The notes below the pieces were generated by a model, which was given only the letters and a program-made list of their open reading frames with translations, ran no database searches and was not told where the DNA came from. Made by a program: the position numbers and the translations under genes. From the NCBI RefSeq assembly GCF_905187505.1, contig NZ_CAJJIC010000055.1:1-14037 (forward strand): a DNA stretch of 14,037 bases. Direction: 5' to 3'. Shown one piece after another: positions 6,804-13,197 of this stretch. The DNA is from an uncultured Mailhella sp. GTDB taxonomy: Bacteria > Desulfobacterota > Desulfovibrionia > Desulfovibrionales > Desulfovibrionaceae. Every line of letters begins with the position of its first letter. Within the stretch, counting starts at the first letter, position 1.

Positions 6804-6969
6804 CCGTCCGCCCGAACAAACGCTCCCTCCCGTCTTTCCCTCGACGGAAGAGACAGCGTCCCGAAACCGTCTTTCTGACTGCGGAAAACGCCAGGCGTGC
6901 TGCACGACGCTCCTGTCCGGGGCCTTCCACCCGCCGCCGCTTCCCGGGACGGCCCGCTTTTCCAAAGGC
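6804..6969. other. Convergent non-coding region after thiE
   Basis: This 166-base gap separates thiE from the convergent gene at 6970-7257. GTCTTTCC (6832-6839) can pair with GGAA-AGAC (6846-6854, one bulged G), an 8-bp stem with a 6-base loop, but no T run follows on either strand. A classical intrinsic terminator is therefore not evident. I see no gene in it. Confidence 0.4.
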
Positions 6970-7257
6970 TCAGCGGTCCGTCCCGTCCGCATTCACGCTC
7001 ATCACGGGCATGATGCGGGGCTCCTTCCATTCCGGGTATCTGGCCAGCAGAATGGGAAAAAGCTCATTTCTGTCCGTCACGCCTTCCGGTACGTCGCCTG
7101 CGGCCACGAAATAGGAAATCCGGGCATCCGAGCCTTCCATGACGCTGCGGCTGGTCACGAACACATGGCCTGTGCCCAGAGCGAAGGCCTCGGCCTCGGC
7201 ATAGGTTTCAAAGGGGTGGACGTTGCCCGCCGCATCGTGAAATTCAAAAAGAATCAT
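6970..7257 (-). CDS. Hypothetical protein, 95 residues
   Basis: I do not recognise this protein. It is small and soluble-looking, acidic in its first half (MILFEFHD, then ETYAEAEAFA), with no cysteine, signal peptide or membrane segment. The pattern of short hydrophobic strands, a helix rich in Ala/Glu, then FVTSRS and ISYFVAAGD suggests a compact alpha/beta fold. The ATG at 7255-7257 has a good ribosome site (GGAG) 5 bases upstream, which is the main reason to call it real. A frame extension back to 7374 lacks one and is Arg-rich, as expected of non-coding GC-rich DNA. A possible 46-codon ORF ends on its start codon. It is convergent with thiE and divergent from mrp. Confidence 0.6.
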   Translation of the reverse strand: MILFEFHDAAGNVHPFETYAEAEAFALGTGHVFVTSRSVMEGSDARISYFVAAGDVPEGVTDRNELFPILLARYPEWKEPRIMPVMSVNADGTDR

Positions 7258-7394
7258 ACGCTCTCCGAAAACGTTGCCGGCCGGTACAGAATGCGCCGGC
7301 CATGACCGAACCTTACGTCCCGGAACAGCGGCGTCAAGAAAAAAACGCCGCCTGCGCAAGGCTCCCTCGCCCACGGCTCTTTTTCTTTATGCAT
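7254..7394 (-). CDS. Possible small ORF (46 residues) overlapping the start of the hypothetical gene
   Basis: ATG at 7392-7394 is preceded by GGGGAGG with a 4-base spacer, one of the strongest ribosome sites in the window. The frame runs 46 codons and stops with TGA at 7254-7256, overlapping the next ATG by four bases (ATGA), the typical layout of translationally coupled genes. The peptide starts MHKEKEPWAREPC, contains VFFLTPLF, and is basic toward the end. I recognise no family. The Arg/Pro-rich composition is also what random GC-rich sequence gives. It could be a coupling leader peptide, a small protein, or chance. Confidence 0.28.
   Translation of the reverse strand: MHKEKEPWAREPCAGGVFFLTPLFRDVRFGHGRRILYRPATFSESV
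7328..7351. repeat. Perfect 7-bp inverted repeat with A/T-rich loop
   Basis: GCGGCGT (7328-7334) and ACGCCGC (7345-7351) are exact inverted repeats around a 10-base loop that is mostly A on the plus strand. The T run is in the loop, not after the stem, so it is not a normal terminator. It lies inside the possible 46-codon ORF. Confidence 0.35.
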
Positions 7395-7464
7395 CCGACC
7401 TCCCCTGCTCCTTCAGCGCCATGAATTTTCTGCCGCGCCGCAAAGGAACAAATCGTCTCCCGAC

Positions 7465-7493
7465 TTGTCAGACCCAGCGGAAAGAACTATAGG
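7465..7493 (+). promoter_or_regulatory. Candidate sigma70 promoter for mrp
   Basis: TTGTCA (7465-7470) and TATAGG (7488-7493) are 17 bases apart (5/6 and 4/6 matches). The start would be near 7500, giving a leader of about 50 bases. That leader contains a 6-bp hairpin, CCGGCG/CGCCGG (7511-7516, 7524-7529), ahead of the ribosome site at 7536-7542. Confidence 0.5.
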
Positions 7494-7549
7494 AAAGGGA
7501 CGCACATCACCCGGCGAACCGTCCGCCGGTACAAAAAGGAAGTCTTACT

Positions 7550-8380
7550 ATGAGCGATTGCGATCACAAGTGCGGCAGCTGCGGCCAGGACTGCGCGGAA
7601 CGCACCGAACCTGTCGACATGAAGGTGAAGCTTCACAAATTCTCCACCGTAAAGAAGGTCATCGGCGTCGTGAGCGGCAAGGGCGGCGTCGGCAAGTCCC
7701 TCGTCACGGGCCTGCTCGCCTCCAAGATGCAGAGCCGCGGCTCCCATGCCGCCGTGCTTGATGCCGACATCACCGGGCCTTCCATCCCCCGTCTGTTCGG
7801 ACTCACGCAGCGCATGTCCGGCACGCAGCTCGGCCTGAACCCCGTCCGCTCCGCCACCGGCGTGGACATTGCCTCCATGAACCTTCTGCTGGAACACGAC
7901 ACCGATCCCGTGGTGTGGCGCGGTCCTGTCATCGCCAACGTGGTCACGCAGTTCTGGTCCGAGGTCATCTGGAACAACGTGGACTACATGTTCGTCGACA
8001 TGCCTCCGGGAACCGGCGACGTTCCGCTCACGGTTTACCAGTCCCTGCCCATCGACGGCATCGTCATCGTCACCTCTCCGCAGGAACTCGTGTCCATGAT
8101 CGTGGAAAAGGCCGTGAACATGGCCCGTCTCGACGGGCTGAACATCCCGGTCGTCGGTCTTGTGGAAAACATGTCCTACTTCGTATGCCCCGACTGCGGC
8201 AAGCGCCAGTACATCTTCGGCGAAAGCCATCTTGAGGAAATCGCCAGGCAGTACGGCATCGAGCACACCGCCCGCCTGCCCATCGATCCGGCCATCGCCA
8301 AGGCCTGCGATCAGGGCGCCATCGAAGCGGTCAAGAGCCCCTGGCTCGACGATCTGGCCGACGCCATCAGCCGTCTCTAG
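7550..8380 (+). CDS. mrp: Mrp/NBP35-family Fe-S cluster carrier ATPase
   Basis: This 276-residue P-loop ATPase belongs to the Mrp/ApbC/NBP35 group, which binds and transfers [4Fe-4S] clusters to target enzymes in the cytoplasm. It has the deviant Walker A SGKGGVGKS (42-50) with the signature lysine, DADITGPS (71-78), DMPPGTGD (150-157), and the CPDC pair (213-216) that bridges clusters between dimer subunits. An N-terminal cysteine group (Cys4, 8, 11, 15) resembles the extra ferredoxin-like site of NBP35 but with much tighter spacing. AAGGAAG at 7536-7542 with a 7-base spacer supports the ATG at 7550. It appears monocistronic, with its own promoter and the terminator at 8486-8521. Carrier targets cannot be read from the sequence; Fe-S enzymes such as aconitase and ThiH are plausible clients. 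Confidence 0.93.
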   Translation: MSDCDHKCGSCGQDCAERTEPVDMKVKLHKFSTVKKVIGVVSGKGGVGKSLVTGLLASKMQSRGSHAAVLDADITGPSIPRLFGLTQRMSGTQLGLNPVRSATGVDIASMNLLLEHDTDPVVWRGPVIANVVTQFWSEVIWNNVDYMFVDMPPGTGDVPLTVYQSLPIDGIVIVTSPQELVSMIVEKAVNMARLDGLNIPVVGLVENMSYFVCPDCGKRQYIFGESHLEEIARQYGIEHTARLPIDPAIAKACDQGAIEAVKSPWLDDLADAISRL

Positions 8381-8416
8381 CGGCATGCGTGCCTGAACGC
8401 GCCAGCGTCTCGGAAC

Positions 8417-8444
8417 GGCGGCAAGTCATGCCTCCGGTGCCGCC
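8417..8444. repeat. Inverted repeat between mrp and feoB
   Basis: GGCGGCA (8417-8423) and TGCCGCC (8438-8444) are exact inverted repeats with a 14-base loop, 37 bases past the mrp stop. No T run follows. It may help stabilise the 3' end of the mrp message ahead of the true terminator at 8486. Confidence 0.3.
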
Positions 8445-8479
8445 TGAGCGCCGCTCATGGACGCATCTTACCAAAACAT

Positions 8480-8521
8480 AAAAAAGCGACCGTCTTCTTT
8501 CGGAAGACGGCCGCTTTTTTT
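8480..8521. terminator. Bidirectional intrinsic terminator between mrp and feoB
   Basis: The stem is GCG plus CCGTCTTC (8486-8488, 8490-8497) against GAAGACGG plus CGC (8503-8510, 8512-8514), with one A/C mismatch and a 5-base loop. Seven Ts follow at 8515-8521 for mrp, and six As at 8480-8485 give a T run on the other strand for feoB. Confidence 0.92.
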
Positions 8522-8538
8522 ACACCGGACAGATTTCG

Positions 8539-10758
8539 TTACCAGCGGGACAGGATCTGATAGGCCGCCGTGGCCACGACCATGGCCACGCAGGTGTTGA
8601 ACACGAAGCTGAACAGGGCCCACTTTACGGATCCCGTCTCCGTGCGGATGGTGACGAGGCTCACGAAGCAGGGTGCGTACAAAAGCACGAACAGCAGGAA
8701 AGACACCACGGAGGGAATGTTCCAGCTCTTGTCCCTGGCGATGAACTGCGCAAGAGAGCCGGATTCCTCATTCGCGTCATACATGGAATACGCCGTGCCG
8801 AGAGTGGTCACGATGACTTCCTTGGCCGCCAGTCCGCCGAGCAGGGAGACGTTGGCCTCCCAGCCGAAACCGGCGTAACGGGTCAGCGGCTCCATGGCGG
8901 CGCCGATGCGTCCGGCCACGGTATGCCGGAGCGTGTCTTCATTGAACCGTCCTATCTCCGCATGCATGGCGGCCTCGACGGATTGCCGCATTTCGGAGCC
9001 GGGCTGCGCCGCGTCGAGCTGACTCTGAAGCGCGGCCAGCGTGGTTTCGTGCGCCTGCACTTTGTCTTCAGGCAGTCCGGGATAGGCCATGGCCGCCCAC
9101 ACCACGATGGATATGGCAAGAATGACGGTGCCCGCCTTCTTCAGATATTCCCAGGTGCGCTCGCCGGCATGGATGACCATGCCCTGAAGCGTGGGCATGC
9201 GGTAGGGGGGCAGTTCCATGACGAAGGGCGTGGCCGGTCCCTTGATGAAGGAAGAACGCAGGAACCTCGCGGCCAGCATGGCCACGACCCAGCCCGTGAG
9301 CGTGAGCCCGAACATGACGAGGGCCTCGTTGCCGGGGAAGAACACGCCGGAAAAGACGATGAACACGGGAAGCTTGGCGCCGCAGGCCATGAAGGGAACC
9401 GTGAGCAGCGTGGCCAGCTTTTCACGGGGACTTCTCAGCGTGCGCGCGGCCATGATGCCCGGTACGGCGCAGCCGCCGGCAATGCCGCCTCCGAGGATGT
9501 ACGGCACCACGGAAGCGCCGTGCAGACCGAAAATGCGGAAAATTCTATCCAGCATGTAGGCCATGCGCGCCATGTAGCCGGAGTCTTCCAGAATGGCTAT
9601 CTGCATGAAGATGAGCAGAATGAGCGGAACGAAGCACATGACGCCGCCCACGCCGTCGATGATGCCCGACGTTATCATGGACTTGAGCACGCCGTCGGCC
9701 ATGTTGCTGTCAACGATGTCGCGCAGCCAGGCAAAGAGCGATTCCACCCACTGCATGGGTATCTCGCCGAGCGTGAAGGTGATGCGGTACATGAGGTACA
9801 TGATGGCGAGCATGATGAGCGGCCCCATGAACTGATGCGTCAGAATGTGGTCCGCCCTGTCGGACAGATCCATGCGCTGGGCGATGTCGTCGCGTCTTGT
9901 CAGAACGCCGCGCAGAAGCGAGCTTATGTACCCGTAGCGGTAGTCGGCAATGATGGCTTCGGCGCTCGTGCCGAGGGTGACCTTCAGATGGGCCTCGACC
10001 TCGTCGATGTGTTCCTTCACGTGCGCCATGACCTCGGGCTTGTCGTGACTGAGCTCGGAGAGAATCTCCTCGTCGTTTTCCAGAAGCTTCAGTGCCAGCC
10101 AGCGGGTGGGATAGGGAGCGCAGCCCACGCCCTCCTCGTCGAGGGACTCGGTCAGATGCTTGAGCACTGGGTCGAGGTCCGGCCCGTAGGATATGCACAG
10201 AGGCTGCCAGGGCTTTCCCTCGAACTTCCGGCTGAAGGCCAGAGTCTCACGCAGGTATTCCTGCAGGCCTTCACCGGTTCTGGCCACGGTTTCCACCACC
10301 GGCACGCCGAGACGCGCGGAGAGCTCGGCCACATCGATGCTCATGCCCATGGCGCGGGCTTCGTCCATCATGTTGAGACCGACGGACACGGGAACGCCCA
10401 TTTCCATGAGCTGAACGACCAGATACAAATTGCGCTCAAGCGCGCCGGCGTTGAGCAGCGCCATGACGGCCAGAGGCTTTTCCGTGCCTATGACGCGACG
10501 CGCCACCCGCTCTTCCTGCGTGTAGGCCGTAAGGGAATACGCGCCGGGAAGATCTATGATGCGTATGGCCTCGCCGTCGCAGTGGGCGATGCCCTCCTTC
10601 TGTTCCACGGTGATGCCGGGATAGTTGCCCACATGCTGACGGGCGCCGGTGAGGGCATTGAACGACGTTGTTTTTCCGGAATTCGGATTTCCGGCGAGCG
10701 CAAGCGTGGGCAGGCTGCTGCTCGGCCGCCCGTCATCGGAATGATGAAAATAGGACAT
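8539..10758 (-). CDS. feoB: Ferrous iron transport protein FeoB
   Basis: FeoB is an inner-membrane Fe2+ transporter driven or gated by an N-terminal G-protein domain. The 739-residue protein has G1 GNPNSGKT (23-30), Thr50 in the G2 region, G3 DLPG (69-72), G4 NMMD (129-132) and a G5-like segment near 158-164. A helical GDI region follows, then a C-terminal membrane domain with two Gate regions (GGGIAGGCAVPG and MACGAKLPVFIVF, each with the conserved Cys). A hydrophilic loop lies between late helices. Length is close to E. coli FeoB (773). The ATG shares one base with the feoA stop (TGATG), and GAAGG lies 7 bases upstream. No feoC follows; the next element is the shared terminator. Expression is expected under iron limitation and anaerobiosis. 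Confidence 0.98.
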   Translation of the reverse strand: MSYFHHSDDGRPSSSLPTLALAGNPNSGKTTSFNALTGARQHVGNYPGITVEQKEGIAHCDGEAIRIIDLPGAYSLTAYTQEERVARRVIGTEKPLAVMALLNAGALERNLYLVVQLMEMGVPVSVGLNMMDEARAMGMSIDVAELSARLGVPVVETVARTGEGLQEYLRETLAFSRKFEGKPWQPLCISYGPDLDPVLKHLTESLDEEGVGCAPYPTRWLALKLLENDEEILSELSHDKPEVMAHVKEHIDEVEAHLKVTLGTSAEAIIADYRYGYISSLLRGVLTRRDDIAQRMDLSDRADHILTHQFMGPLIMLAIMYLMYRITFTLGEIPMQWVESLFAWLRDIVDSNMADGVLKSMITSGIIDGVGGVMCFVPLILLIFMQIAILEDSGYMARMAYMLDRIFRIFGLHGASVVPYILGGGIAGGCAVPGIMAARTLRSPREKLATLLTVPFMACGAKLPVFIVFSGVFFPGNEALVMFGLTLTGWVVAMLAARFLRSSFIKGPATPFVMELPPYRMPTLQGMVIHAGERTWEYLKKAGTVILAISIVVWAAMAYPGLPEDKVQAHETTLAALQSQLDAAQPGSEMRQSVEAAMHAEIGRFNEDTLRHTVAGRIGAAMEPLTRYAGFGWEANVSLLGGLAAKEVIVTTLGTAYSMYDANEESGSLAQFIARDKSWNIPSVVSFLLFVLLYAPCFVSLVTIRTETGSVKWALFSFVFNTCVAMVVATAAYQILSRW

Positions 10759-10991
10759 CAGTCTACCTTCTCCACCAGAATGAAATCAGCTTCATTGTTG
10801 CGCAGGCTCAGGGTAAAGCCCGGCAGGCGGAGGGCTACGGGGTCACGCAGAGGAGCGCGGCCTATCACTTCCACTTCGGCTCCGGGCACCAGTCCCATGT
10901 CGCGAATGCGACGCCCCAGTTCCCCGTCGGCGCGTACAGAAGCTATGCGTGCCTTGGTACCTACAGGAAGAGAACGAAGAGGTATGCTCAT
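10758..10991 (-). CDS. feoA: Ferrous iron transport accessory protein FeoA
   Basis: FeoA is a small SH3-like cytoplasmic protein that assists FeoB in Fe2+ uptake. The 77-residue product has the expected pattern: an opening IPLRSLPVGTKARI, RRIRDMGLVPGAEVEV in the middle, and a final strand region LRLPGFTLSLRNNEADFILVE. The ATG at 10989-10991 is chosen because AAGGA lies 7 bases upstream. An in-frame ATG at 11085-11087 would add 32 residues unlike any FeoA and has no ribosome site. It is first in a two-gene operon, overlapping feoB by one base. Confidence 0.93.
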   Translation of the reverse strand: MSIPLRSLPVGTKARIASVRADGELGRRIRDMGLVPGAEVEVIGRAPLRDPVALRLPGFTLSLRNNEADFILVEKVD

Positions 10992-11124
10992 AAAAACATC
11001 CTTAATGCTGAGGGTTGTTCTCCTCGCATCGGAAGCTTCAGAGCGCAGGTCCGGCACAGGAAACGTTCCGCCTGACTTCTCGGGCATGCTGTCGTGAAAC
11101 GACTTCGCCCTGAATATCCCGATA

Positions 11125-11139
11125 CGAAATGCGGTTTCA
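11125..11139 (-). promoter_or_regulatory. Possible Fur-like operator over the feo start point
   Basis: On the minus strand TGAAACCGCATTTCG is an imperfect palindrome with TGAAA and TTTC arms. I compared it by eye with the TGAAAATNATTTTCA-type site described for Desulfovibrio Fur: nine of fourteen fixed positions match. It starts three bases downstream of the -10 box, where a repressor would block initiation. The match is partial. Confidence 0.3.
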
Positions 11140-11141
11140 AC

Positions 11142-11170
11142 AAGCTAAACTCACGTCGCCGCCTTGTCAA
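11142..11170 (-). promoter_or_regulatory. Candidate promoter for feoAB
   Basis: On the minus strand a perfect TTGACA (11165-11170) is followed after 17 bases by TAGCTT (11142-11147), a weak -10 (3/6). The expected start is near 11135, leaving a leader of about 143 bases before feoA. No gene or clear riboswitch is visible in that leader (10992-11135). Confidence 0.45.
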
Positions 11171-11187
11171 ATCATAGCAGGCCTCTC

Positions 11188-11216
11188 TTGCCCCTGTTTT
11201 CAAGCTGTGTCATAGT
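11188..11216 (+). promoter_or_regulatory. Candidate promoter for the peptide ABC ATPase gene
   Basis: TTGCCC (11188-11193) and CATAGT (11211-11216) are 17 bases apart, matching consensus at 4/6 each. A start near 11223 would place the first in-frame ATG at the transcript end, favouring the internal ATG at 11286. It is divergent from the feo promoter. Confidence 0.4.
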
Positions 11217-11285
11217 CGGCCGATGCCTTTGCCCGTGTCCCCAAAGCACGGGACTCCCCTTTCACCTTTCTTCCCGGCCAGAGTT

Positions 11286-12239
11286 ATGTCCGTTCTGCTT
11301 GACGTTCAGCATCTTACCGTCTCCTTCGGCTCCACCCCCGTCGTACGCGATGTCAGCTTTCAGCTTTTCCCGGGACGCACGCTCTGTCTTGTGGGCGAAT
11401 CCGGCTCAGGCAAGAGCATGACCGCCTTTTCCATCATGCGTCTGCTCCCCTCTCCGGGACGCGTGACTTCCGGCTCGCTGCTTTTCGACGGCGAGGATCT
11501 GCTGACGCTTGATGAAAAGGCCATGCGTTCGCGACGGGGACGCGACATTTCCATGATCTTCCAGGAGCCCATGACCTCCCTGAATCCCGTGCTCCGCATC
11601 GGAAAACAGCTCGCGGAGCCTCTGGAAATCCATGAAGGCCTGCACGGACGCGCCGCCGAAGAGAAAGCCGTTAACCTTCTGGAGCTCGTGGGCATACCCG
11701 ACGCGCGACGCAGGCTGAACGACTATCCGCATCAGTTTTCCGGCGGCATGCGCCAGCGGGTGATGATCGCCATGGCCCTTGCCTGCGCTCCCAGACTGCT
11801 TCTGGCCGACGAGCCCACCACGGCCCTCGACATCACCATTCAGGGACAAATTCTGCGCCTGCTCGGCAGGCTGGCCCGGGAACGCGACATGGGCGTTCTG
11901 CTCATCACCCACGACCTCGGCGTGGTGGCGGAGGCTGCGGACGACGTGGCCGTCATGTATGCCGGAGAGCTCATGGAACAGGCCCCCGTCGCCGCCTTCT
12001 TTGAACGCCCCCTTCACCCCTACTCGCAGGGGCTCATGGCCTGCGCTCCGCTTCTCGGCAATCACGACAGCGAAAGGCTCCCTTCCATTCCGGGCATGGT
12101 ACCGCTTCCCTCCGAGCTGCCTGAAGGCTGCTGCTTCCGTCCCCGCTGTCCCTTCGCCTCGGAACAATGCCTTCAGGCCCCGCCGCTCGTTCCCGTCGGA
12201 GAAGGCCGCATGGTCCGGTGCTGGAAGGCTTCCGCATAA
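11286..12239 (+). CDS. Dipeptide/oligopeptide ABC transporter ATP-binding protein (DppD/OppD type)
   Basis: This ATPase powers uptake of peptides, or of nickel or other small solutes in relatives, through a membrane ABC importer. The 317 residues show Walker A GESGSGKS (37-44), Q-loop Gln93, signature FSGGMRQR (151-158), Walker B LLLADEP (171-177) and switch His209. A C-terminal oligopeptide-type extension includes HPYSQGL. Cys283, Cys288, Cys295 and Cys312 in that tail match the CxRCPxAxxxC pattern that binds an Fe-S cluster in some DppD proteins. I chose the ATG at 11286 because homology begins at LLDVQHLTV; its ribosome site is weak. The frame opening at 11223 adds 21 unrelated residues. 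No permease, second ATPase or binding protein adjoins it; a tRNA follows. The substrate is therefore undefined. Confidence 0.9.
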   Translation: MSVLLDVQHLTVSFGSTPVVRDVSFQLFPGRTLCLVGESGSGKSMTAFSIMRLLPSPGRVTSGSLLFDGEDLLTLDEKAMRSRRGRDISMIFQEPMTSLNPVLRIGKQLAEPLEIHEGLHGRAAEEKAVNLLELVGIPDARRRLNDYPHQFSGGMRQRVMIAMALACAPRLLLADEPTTALDITIQGQILRLLGRLARERDMGVLLITHDLGVVAEAADDVAVMYAGELMEQAPVAAFFERPLHPYSQGLMACAPLLGNHDSERLPSIPGMVPLPSELPEGCCFRPRCPFASEQCLQAPPLVPVGEGRMVRCWKASA

Positions 12240-12303
12240 AATTTTTCCAAAGCAGAAAAAAACGCTTGCCAAAGTCCGTCAAATTTACTAAGAACATTCC
12301 TGC

Positions 12304-12390
12304 GCCGAAGTGGTGAAATTGGTAGACACGCTAGGTTCAGGGTCTAGTTCCCGTTCGGGAGTAAGAGTTCGAGTCTCTTCTTCGGCACCA
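12304..12390 (+). tRNA. tRNA-Leu (anticodon CAG)
   Basis: The acceptor stem GCCGAAG (12304-12310) pairs with CTTCGGC (12380-12386), followed by A and an encoded CCA (12388-12390). The D-loop contains AAATTGGTAGA. The anticodon arm is CTAGG-TTCAGGG-TCTAG, with anticodon CAG reading CUG codons. A long variable arm (CCCG/CGGG), the class II hallmark of tRNA-Leu, precedes the T-arm AAGAG-TTCGAGT-CTCTT. The full length of 87 is normal. A TTGCCA at 12266-12271 may be the -35 of its promoter, but the -10 (TACTAA, 12286-12291, 14-base spacing) is poor. Read-through from the upstream ATPase gene is possible because no terminator separates them. Confidence 0.97.
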
Positions 12391-12396
12391 TGTTTC

Positions 12397-12426
12397 AAAC
12401 GGAAAATTCAGGCTTTCCGTTTTTTT
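12397..12426 (+). terminator. Intrinsic terminator after tRNA-Leu
   Basis: AAACGGAAA (12397-12405) pairs perfectly with TTTCCGTTT (12414-12422), giving a 9-bp stem and 8-base loop, with a T run at 12420-12426. It begins 7 bases after the tRNA CCA. Confidence 0.9.
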
Positions 12427-12438
12427 GTTTCATGTCCC

Positions 12439-12479
12439 AACAGCGCGGAGTCATTGCCACTCCGCGCTGTTTTCTTTTT
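12439..12479 (+). terminator. Second, very stable terminator hairpin between tRNA-Leu and the cytochrome b gene
   Basis: A perfect 13-bp stem, AACAGCGCGGAGT (12439-12451) with ACTCCGCGCTGTT (12459-12471), has a 7-base loop and is followed by TTTTCTTTTT (12470-12479). The T tract makes it a plus-strand terminator. On the minus strand it sits right after the cytochrome b stop without a T tract, where it may still protect that mRNA's 3' end. Confidence 0.88.
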
Positions 12480-13197
12480 ATTCTCCCAATCGTCCACCTT
12501 TCTTTTTAATTGAGGCGTACCACAGCGGGTTATGATGCCTGACGTGCTCTTCCGGCACAAAACCCGTGAACATGGAACGCAGTGCCGGACCTTCACCGGG
12601 AGCCAGCGCGGCCATGTAGATGTGCACAGGCAGAAGAACGGCCATGACGGCGGCACAGCAGAAGTGAATGAAAATGCACCACTGCAGCACGGTTTCCGAA
12701 ACGGCGTATTCGATATTGCCGGAGAAGAAGCCCATGACCACGCCGGTTACGGCCAGGCCGACACTGGCGATGACCGCCACCACGGCCACCATGCGCTGGC
12801 CCGCGTTGTAGAAGCCCTGAGGAGGCAGCGCGGGGTCGATTCCCATCTTCATGGTCTTTTTCGGACCAAGAACCAGCCAGAGGCCCTTCTTCATGCACCA
12901 TGTGATGTCGCTTCTGAGCTGGAACGTGGTCACTTCACGCAGAAAAGGCAGAACCTCGCGACGGGAGAACAGCAGAATATAGCAGGCGTAAACGACGACC
13001 CATACGGAGCCGACAATAAGATGGGCCACAAGCAGCCCTCTTCCGCCGAAAATGCCGTGCCAGAAGTCAATCCACCACTGACCGATGGGCTGCATATCGC
13101 CGACAAGCAGCGCAAAACCGGAAAAAAGCAGGAATATCCAGCAGACGGCATTGAACCAGTGCATGAATATTGCGGAACGGGAATGTCGCCGGATCAT
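12478..13197 (-). CDS. Formate dehydrogenase gamma-like di-heme cytochrome b subunit
   Basis: This 239-residue inner-membrane protein resembles FdnI/FdoI, the b-type cytochrome that passes electrons between a periplasm-facing Fe-S subunit and the quinone pool. Four likely helices lie near residues 15-33, 54-77, 135-157 and 170-195. His13, His59, His178 and His192 are the likely heme ligands; the 14-residue spacing of the last two equals that of His155/His169 in FdnI. The tail RSMFTGFVPEEHVRHHNPLWY is family-typical. A near-perfect ribosome site (AAGGAGG, 7-base spacer) precedes the ATG at 13195-13197. That ATG overlaps the Fe-S subunit stop by four bases, so the two proteins are surely made together. 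The same family serves thiosulfate reductase and hydrogenase (PhsC, HyaC), so the complex is not settled. Confidence 0.9.
   Translation of the reverse strand: MIRRHSRSAIFMHWFNAVCWIFLLFSGFALLVGDMQPIGQWWIDFWHGIFGGRGLLVAHLIVGSVWVVVYACYILLFSRREVLPFLREVTTFQLRSDITWCMKKGLWLVLGPKKTMKMGIDPALPPQGFYNAGQRMVAVVAVIASVGLAVTGVVMGFFSGNIEYAVSETVLQWCIFIHFCCAAVMAVLLPVHIYMAALAPGEGPALRSMFTGFVPEEHVRHHNPLWYASIKKKGGRLGE

Noticed and set aside
7279..7301. GGCCGG/CCGGCC inverted repeat near the hypothetical gene start
   Set aside because: Six G/C pairs with an 11-base loop are common by chance at this base composition; no regulatory context.
10992..11087. Upstream in-frame start for feoA
   Set aside because: The added 32 residues are unlike FeoA and lack a ribosome site; the ATG at 10991 has AAGGA at good spacing.
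8923..11097. A 724-codon open frame on the plus strand, antisense to feoB and feoA
   Set aside because: It is rich in His, Gly, Glu and Arg with no domain, as expected of an antisense frame in GC-rich DNA. feoB and feoA on the other strand are unmistakable.
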